Part shown: positions 59,172 through 64,000 of the stretch, piece after piece | How positions within the stretch are numbered: position 1 is the stretch's first letter | Layout of the letters: every line of letters starts with the position of its first letter | Assembly (NCBI RefSeq): GCF_000378385.1 | Contig: NZ_KB899661.1 | Coordinates: 224,816-288,815 of the forward strand | Direction of reading: 5' to 3' | From: Paenibacillus daejeonensis DSM 15491 | Lineage (GTDB): Bacteria; Bacillota; Bacilli; Paenibacillales; Paenibacillaceae | DNA: 64,000 bases | The notes under the pieces: generated by a model | Told to the model about the DNA's origin: nothing | What the model saw: only the letters and a program-made list of their open reading frames with translations | Database searches by the model: none | Position numbers and translations under genes: made by a program

Positions 59172-59798
59172 CTAAGGAAGGTTCAGCGTGTACGTGTTGG
59201 AAGAACCCTCAGGAGCCACGTTAAAGTAGGTTTGATCAAGTGAATTGTTTGAGAATTTTACAGCATAAGTGATACCGCCATAACCGTCCTTGACGCCAAC
59301 AATCTCTACAACGGAGGGTACAGGGATATCCAGTGGAACTGGCTTATTCAGAAGATGAATTTTGTCTGCCAACACATTCCCGTTAACCTTCACCGTCACC
59401 ACGTCTCCATCCTCCGCCGCAGAGTCCCAGATTAGGGCCCGTGTGGTTTCTGTATCGGGCTTCATCTCAATCTCGTAATCCCGCGCGGCCAACGTAAAGT
59501 CCACATCGTCTAGTACTAACCGGACACCAGCCTTCATACCTTTACCAATGCCATCTGCTTGGACATCCGAAAGTGTAGGGGATGACGGACTGCCGAAAAA
59601 TCCAAAACCAATCAAAACCAAAGCAACAACGCCAATGATGAATTGATGCTTTAATTTTGAGTTACCTCTCGATAGGGGGTGAGATTCTCTTATTTTATAC
59701 TCCTTAATGTCTTCAACACGTTCCTGATTCGGCTGTTGGTCTAAACGCTCCGCCCGCTTCCGGTTTTTCCCTTTGTACTGCATGTGTTTCCCCCGCAT
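59172..59798 (-). CDS. Unrecognised single-pass membrane protein
   Basis: 208 residues from the ATG at 59798 (203 from 59783, which has GGGGGA upstream). Seen: a basic cytoplasmic N terminus (KGKNRKRAERLDQQ), one helix (HQFIIGVVALVLIGFGFFG, about 51-70), and an extracellular beta-rich domain of about 130 residues (VRLVLDDVDFTLAARDYEIEMKPDTETTRALIWDSA, DGYGGITYAVKFSNNSL). No family recognised. Two bases separate it from the preceding gene, so it belongs to the AAA operon. Confidence 0.7.
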   Translation of the reverse strand: MRGKHMQYKGKNRKRAERLDQQPNQERVEDIKEYKIRESHPLSRGNSKLKHQFIIGVVALVLIGFGFFGSPSSPTLSDVQADGIGKGMKAGVRLVLDDVDFTLAARDYEIEMKPDTETTRALIWDSAAEDGDVVTVKVNGNVLADKIHLLNKPVPLDIPVPSVVEIVGVKDGYGGITYAVKFSNNSLDQTYFNVAPEGSSNTYTLNLP

Positions 59799-59800
59799 TC

Positions 59801-60223
59801 TTAGTCGTATCTTTTCGAACTAATAGGATATTTCCAATATAATACCGATATCAACAATCGAATGCCTATAAAGCTTAGTGTCGCTAGTGTAAGTGCCAAA
59901 CCTTTAGACATGGATCCGGCATCCGCCCATGTATTTAAAATCTTTATTGCTACAATCATGGCAAGGCTTGTATAGATACACAAATGAAGCAATGGAAGCA
60001 AGATTGTAATTTTTTTATATGGCTTTCCAAAAAAATCACTTTTGGTAGCAATATAAATAAAGAGAGCCGCTAGTCCAAGCAATAGAGCTGCAGGCATATC
60101 ACTTGGGATTTCTTTTTTTATAATCTCATCCCACTCCGTATAAAGCATGTAGGGGAAAAGCAAACCGACGATGAGCATACCAAGCATGATGGAATGAAAA
60201 AAAAGCGCAACAATCCATTTCAC
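59801..60223 (-). CDS. Unrecognised four-helix membrane protein
   Basis: 140 residues with four hydrophobic segments (VALFFHSIMLGMLIVGLLFPYML; MPAALLLGLAALFIYIA; ITILLPLLHLCIYTSLAMIVAIKIL; GLALTLATLSFIGIRLLISVL). The GTG at 60223 shares one base with the stop codon of the AAA gene (TAGTG), a sign of translational coupling. No family recognised. Confidence 0.7.
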   Translation of the reverse strand: MKWIVALFFHSIMLGMLIVGLLFPYMLYTEWDEIIKKEIPSDMPAALLLGLAALFIYIATKSDFFGKPYKKITILLPLLHLCIYTSLAMIVAIKILNTWADAGSMSKGLALTLATLSFIGIRLLISVLYWKYPISSKRYD

Positions 60224-63200
60224 TACAAATCACCTTCATCCTTAAAATCTTCCGCCACAATAGTTGATAACTCATCTGCGGTGGCATCCGGTTTCTCACT
60301 TAGACGTAAAGCGTGGATACGAATAGCTTTTTCAACAAGATTACGTACCAGCCGCCCGTTACCTGCACTCATCTGCCCATGATAACCGTTCAGTATTAAG
60401 CGAAGCTGGTCATTTGCCTCGGGAATCATAAAGTACCCTTGGGCCTCAACCATTTGTTTGGCGATTTGCAACAGCTCATCCACAGAATAATCGGGGAACG
60501 TAATAATATTAGGGAACCTTGAACGCAGCCCTGCATTTTGATCCAGGAAACGGTCCATATCCTCGTCATAGCCTGCCAAGATAACCACTAACCGGTCCCT
60601 GTAATCATCCATCGCTTTGACAAGGGTATCAATGGCTTCCTTACCGAACTGATCTCCTTCCGCAAGCGCATAGGCTTCATCGACAAACAAAACACCCCCA
60701 AGCGCCCGTTCGATGACTTCCTTAGTTTTCAATGCCGTCTGGCCTACATAACCGGCGACTAAACCTGAACGATCGGTTTCAATCAACGTATCCGATTTAA
60801 TGGCACCCAGCTCTTTCAATCGGCTAGCCAAGATTCTTGCAATCGTCGTTTTACCCGTACCAGGGTTGCCTTTGAAAATCATGTGAAGGGTTTGTGCCTT
60901 TGCAACCGGAAGCCCAAGCTGCTCTCTTCGTTTGGCAACTTCAATCTGGGCCGACAGGCTCTTCACAAACGACTTGACCGAGCCTAAACCAACTACAGCG
61001 TCCAACGCACTCAGTGCATTTTTTGAACCTGCGGAAACAAGCTCTGCATCACTTGATAGGCCAAAATCTTCGGCTATTAACTCATTCAAGAACTCAGTTG
61101 ACGTATTAGGCCGATCTGCAAGACGCTCCGCCTGTCGGCGAATCGCAGTCTCCAATGTATTTCGTACTAGTCGTCCATTGCCGCCGTCTTTTTTGCCGGG
61201 GATCTGCTTTTGTTCAAAATAGCCTTGGAGTAATTGAACAGAATTAGGCTCCATTCGAAATCCCCTTGCTTTGATCATAAGGGCAGCTATACTAACCATG
61301 TCTTCAGCCGTATAATCCGGAAACTCAATCTGCAGTGGAAACCTGGAAGCCATCCCTGGATTAACACGTACAAACTTCTCCATATCCTCTGTGTAGCCAG
61401 CTAGAATGACAACCAAATTGTCTTTATGCAGTTCAATTAATCGTACAAGAGTATCAATCGCCTCTTTGCCAAATCCACCACCCTGCACCCCATCTTGGGC
61501 AAGAGCGTAGGCTTCATCAATAAACAGGACTCCTCCCAGCGCTGATTCCACGACCACTTTTGTCTTGGATGCAGTCTGCCCCACATATTGGGCAACAAGA
61601 TCGGATCGATCGACTTCAACCAAATGACCCTTTTTGAGAAAGCCCATCGACTTCAGCATACCCGCCAGCAATCTTGCCATGGTAGTTTTACCGGTGCCGG
61701 GATTACCAGAAAAAATCATATTAATCATTTGGGCCGTATCTACGCTCACACCTGCATCTTTCCGCCGCTGATCAACAATTAATTGTTTCTCCAGTGCTCT
61801 GACAAAAGCTTTGACTTTTTCCAATCCAACAACACCGGCTAATTCATTTTCGATGTTGAAGGCTTCCTTTTCACCAATGCCGAAGTCCTCTCCGATTAAA
61901 AGTTGGAGATCTGCAGCACCCTCTTTTCCAATACGTGTTGATTGTTTACGGACAGCTTCTTCAAACAAATTACGAACCAAGCGTCCATTCCCGCTATCAT
62001 TCCTGCCTGGAATCTGTCGCTGGCCAAACAATTCCCTAAGACCTTCAAACGAATTCCTTTCAATTTGAAAACCATTAGAATCAGAAATTCGCAGCAGGAT
62101 GTCCAACATATCTTCTGGAGAGTAGTCTGGGAACTCTACAATAAACGGAAATCTGGAACGCAATCCCGGATTCGAACGCAAAAAGGTCTCCATTTCTTGT
62201 GTATAACCTGCGATGATTACAACTAGATCATTGCGATTATCTTCCATGGCTTTGACGATTGTGTCAATAGCTTCCAGACCAAAAGAGTCGTGCTCACTTC
62301 TTGCCAAAGTGTATGCTTCGTCAATAAACAAAACACCACCTAAAGCCTCATTTACTTTAGCCATGGTTTTGGGTGCCGTTGATCCTACGTACTGGCCCAC
62401 CAAATCCTGCCTTGACACCTCCACAAGTTGACCTTGTGACAACAAACCCATAGCTTTTAAAATCCGAGAAATCAGGCGGGCAACCGTCGTTTTACCCGTG
62501 CCGGGATTCCCTGTGAACACCATATGCATAGCCATCGAGACTTTTCTATTGCCTTCTTGGGAACGTCTCTGATTTACGTCTACCGTATTCATAAGCTCTT
62601 CTACGAACGTTTTCACTGAAGCAAGTCCCGTAAGTTCATTTAGCTCATTCATGACATCAGCAAGGGATTCGGTACGGGCAAAGGAAAAAGCCTTAATGGG
62701 AACGCGGATGCTCTTAGTTACTGCGTAAAAGGCATCCTCTTCATATCTAATTTGCACTTTATCATTACGCCGAATTTCATTTCTAGCTCGTAAACCAGTG
62801 ATAACAACAATAAATTCTTTTTCTATCCAATCTTGCACTGCTTCTCCGAACGTTTTGTAGGAGGTAGCCATATGTCCAAGAGCCTCATACACCGAGTCCT
62901 CCACTACAATTTTCAATTGAGCTTGGTGTGAGATCTGCAACACTGTTTGCTTCATCAAGAATTCAGCAATTACTTGCATTCTCAACTTATCTAATGGTAA
63001 GGAAACGGCGGCTGTACGGATTGTTTTCAAAATGTTGGATGGAATAACTCCGCCCAATGAACTGGGAACTTTCTGTGATGCTTCCCCTTCATCGATTGGG
63101 TGATCAACATAGAACACTATAAAACAATCTGCTGCACTGACGCGAACTCCCTCTTTGGTACGGAAATTCCCTTCTCTAGCCAACTGGGCTACCAACTGAA

Positions 63201-63834
63201 TAACTGACGGGTCAGCTTCTGTAATATTACGAAAAACTACCGTTTCGTCTGAATATTCAAAGGCATCAGCCATATCGCTTATAAAATTGCCTGATATGTC
63301 ATCTTCTTCGTAATGACTTAAGTCAATCTCAACTGTGTCTTCAGAGGCTGACAAATTATGCTGGTATAGCTCTTGAATTAAAATATCGAGAGCCGTTTTT
63401 TTTCCTGTTCCCGCTGAACCGGTCAACAGGATCACATTTCTAACGTTGCTATTGCTGCTATTCATATACCCCTGCTTAAAAGCTGCCGTTAAATCAGCAA
63501 TGAACGGCTGTTGTCCAATAACTCTTCCGTTTAGTCTGTTACGCGCGTTATTAAAAATTTCGTCCATGCGTTTGGATGATATGTCCTCGACGGACTCAAC
63601 GGGGCGAGCGTGCGGTGGGGACGGCACATGTGGACTCGTACCATAAACTCCGACGTTACCCCTTTGCATAGGGTTGGAAGAGGTGTATTGAGGTGACGGT
63701 GAGTGCCCCTGTAAATCAGATCGGGTATTGGTATCGTTATTAACAAAGCCCTTTTCTTTAAGCAGGCCATATAGCTGGATTTCTGGAAATAGAAACTTCA
63801 CAATTGCGCCAGCTTTTCTAAGTTTAGATCTCAT
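60223..63834 (-). CDS. Four-P-loop AAA ATPase with three CbbX/SpoVK-type modules
   Basis: 1203 residues. Seen: a Pro/Ser-rich N terminus (about 40-80); a diverged AAA module with Walker A GSAGTGKKT (139-147) but no clear Walker B; then three CbbX/CfxQ-type AAA modules with Walker A GNPGTGKTT at about 442, 710 and 989, Walker B VLFIDEAY (or VLFVDEAY) at about 501, 769 and 1048, and the family signatures LVGQYVGxT and GNGRLVRN in each. Such modules remodel proteins (CbbX acts on Rubisco; EccA-type ATPases serve type VII secretion; SpoVK in sporulation). Three copies plus a fourth P-loop in one chain is unusual. First gene of a three-gene operon with two small membrane proteins; more A+T-rich than most of the window. 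Confidence 0.9.
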   Translation of the reverse strand: MRSKLRKAGAIVKFLFPEIQLYGLLKEKGFVNNDTNTRSDLQGHSPSPQYTSSNPMQRGNVGVYGTSPHVPSPPHARPVESVEDISSKRMDEIFNNARNRLNGRVIGQQPFIADLTAAFKQGYMNSSNSNVRNVILLTGSAGTGKKTALDILIQELYQHNLSASEDTVEIDLSHYEEDDISGNFISDMADAFEYSDETVVFRNITEADPSVIQLVAQLAREGNFRTKEGVRVSAADCFIVFYVDHPIDEGEASQKVPSSLGGVIPSNILKTIRTAAVSLPLDKLRMQVIAEFLMKQTVLQISHQAQLKIVVEDSVYEALGHMATSYKTFGEAVQDWIEKEFIVVITGLRARNEIRRNDKVQIRYEEDAFYAVTKSIRVPIKAFSFARTESLADVMNELNELTGLASVKTFVEELMNTVDVNQRRSQEGNRKVSMAMHMVFTGNPGTGKTTVARLISRILKAMGLLSQGQLVEVSRQDLVGQYVGSTAPKTMAKVNEALGGVLFIDEAYTLARSEHDSFGLEAIDTIVKAMEDNRNDLVVIIAGYTQEMETFLRSNPGLRSRFPFIVEFPDYSPEDMLDILLRISDSNGFQIERNSFEGLRELFGQRQIPGRNDSGNGRLVRNLFEEAVRKQSTRIGKEGAADLQLLIGEDFGIGEKEAFNIENELAGVVGLEKVKAFVRALEKQLIVDQRRKDAGVSVDTAQMINMIFSGNPGTGKTTMARLLAGMLKSMGFLKKGHLVEVDRSDLVAQYVGQTASKTKVVVESALGGVLFIDEAYALAQDGVQGGGFGKEAIDTLVRLIELHKDNLVVILAGYTEDMEKFVRVNPGMASRFPLQIEFPDYTAEDMVSIAALMIKARGFRMEPNSVQLLQGYFEQKQIPGKKDGGNGRLVRNTLETAIRRQAERLADRPNTSTEFLNELIAEDFGLSSDAELVSAGSKNALSALDAVVGLGSVKSFVKSLSAQIEVAKRREQLGLPVAKAQTLHMIFKGNPGTGKTTIARILASRLKELGAIKSDTLIETDRSGLVAGYVGQTALKTKEVIERALGGVLFVDEAYALAEGDQFGKEAIDTLVKAMDDYRDRLVVILAGYDEDMDRFLDQNAGLRSRFPNIITFPDYSVDELLQIAKQMVEAQGYFMIPEANDQLRLILNGYHGQMSAGNGRLVRNLVEKAIRIHALRLSEKPDATADELSTIVAEDFKDEGDL

Positions 63835-63924
63835 TTCTTGCTATCCTCTCTTCGGCTGAAGACAGCTCTATCATTTTTCTACATTGTATCACGCATTTAC
63901 CATTATTGCCCTTATAATTTTGTC

Positions 63925-63936
63925 GAACTATAGTTC
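63925..63936. promoter_or_regulatory. GAACTA-TAGTTC palindrome upstream of AAA operon
   Basis: A perfect 12-bp palindrome about 90 bp before the AAA gene's ATG, in the A+T-rich sequence 63835-64000. A TACAAT hexamer (minus strand, about 63883) lies between, without a good -35. Possible operator; no other feature is seen at the right edge. Confidence 0.3.
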
Positions 63937-64000
63937 TTAAGTTCTAATTCCAAAGATTAGTGATGTATTAAGAATGACTAATTAGCTCCATAGTACCCCA

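Noticed and set aside
59172-63834. Complete type VII secretion locus
   Set aside because: The ATPase resembles EccA only in its CbbX-type modules; no WXG100 protein, EssB/EssC or subtilisin-like protease is present in the visible part.

Overview
The window reads as chromosomal DNA of a Paenibacillus-like bacterium (family Paenibacillaceae). The evidence is the gene content: a membrane-bound AraC-type regulator next to an LplA/LplB/LplC-type sugar ABC transporter, three proteins with copper-amine-oxidase-like 'stalk' domains, a BceRS-BceAB antibiotic-peptide module, ROK-family sugar genes, AGGAGG-type ribosome sites, and fairly G+C-rich genes separated by A+T-rich intergenic repeats. This is an inference from families; no marker gene such as 16S rRNA is present. 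I saw no insertion sequence, prophage, CRISPR array or rRNA.

Layout. 0-2.4 kb: start of an SDR gene (cut by the window edge), an RlmA-type 23S rRNA methyltransferase behind a structured leader, and an aldo/keto reductase. 2.6-7.2 kb (minus): bceRS and bceAB, separated by a strong terminator. 7.5-16.9 kb (plus): AraC-type membrane regulator, solute-binding lipoprotein, two permeases, an MFS transporter and an unrecognised large protein carrying a 16-copy pentapeptide repeat. 17-22.4 kb: single metabolic genes (GNAT, MFS, NAD-epimerase, GyrI-like, DUF4385, methyltransferase). 22.4-30.5 kb: a short promoter-terminator unit, a stalk-domain protein and a ~2180-residue secreted multidomain (MucBP-like/PKD) protein, with A+T-rich stretches. 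30.6-36.4 kb: ROK repressor, ROK kinase, six-hairpin glycosidase-like enzyme and an aldo/keto reductase. 36.4-40.7 kb (minus): VTC polyphosphate polymerase, DUF4956 membrane protein and a Cthe_2159-like carbohydrate-binding lipoprotein, followed by two tiny secreted paralogues. 40.9-46.4 kb: another stalk protein, an EAL protein, SelO, and an ankyrin/stalk protein. 46.5-50.7 kb: SDR and VOC genes, a carboxymuconolactone decarboxylase-like gene beside an ECF41 sigma factor, nitroreductase and Rrf2 regulator. 50.8-56.1 kb: gluQ behind a tRNA-Asp gene, then an iron-uptake set with a Fur-box-like site. 56.2-59 kb: dgoD and a FadR-type regulator. 59.1-63.9 kb (minus): two small membrane proteins and a 1203-residue ATPase with three CbbX-type AAA modules plus a diverged fourth P-loop; the locus may continue beyond the window.

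The most unusual signals are: (i) intergenic arrays of at least three unrelated short motifs that all recur with a 50-51 bp pitch, two of them inverting orientation in the middle; (ii) the AAA/membrane-protein cluster at the right end; (iii) the pair of small secreted proteins sharing a YWF-DGSG-LYF motif beside the VTC/DUF4956/Cthe_2159 set; (iv) the translationally spaced stalk-protein/giant-protein pair; and (v) a well-formed ECF41 promoter in front of the decarboxylase gene next to the ECF41 factor.
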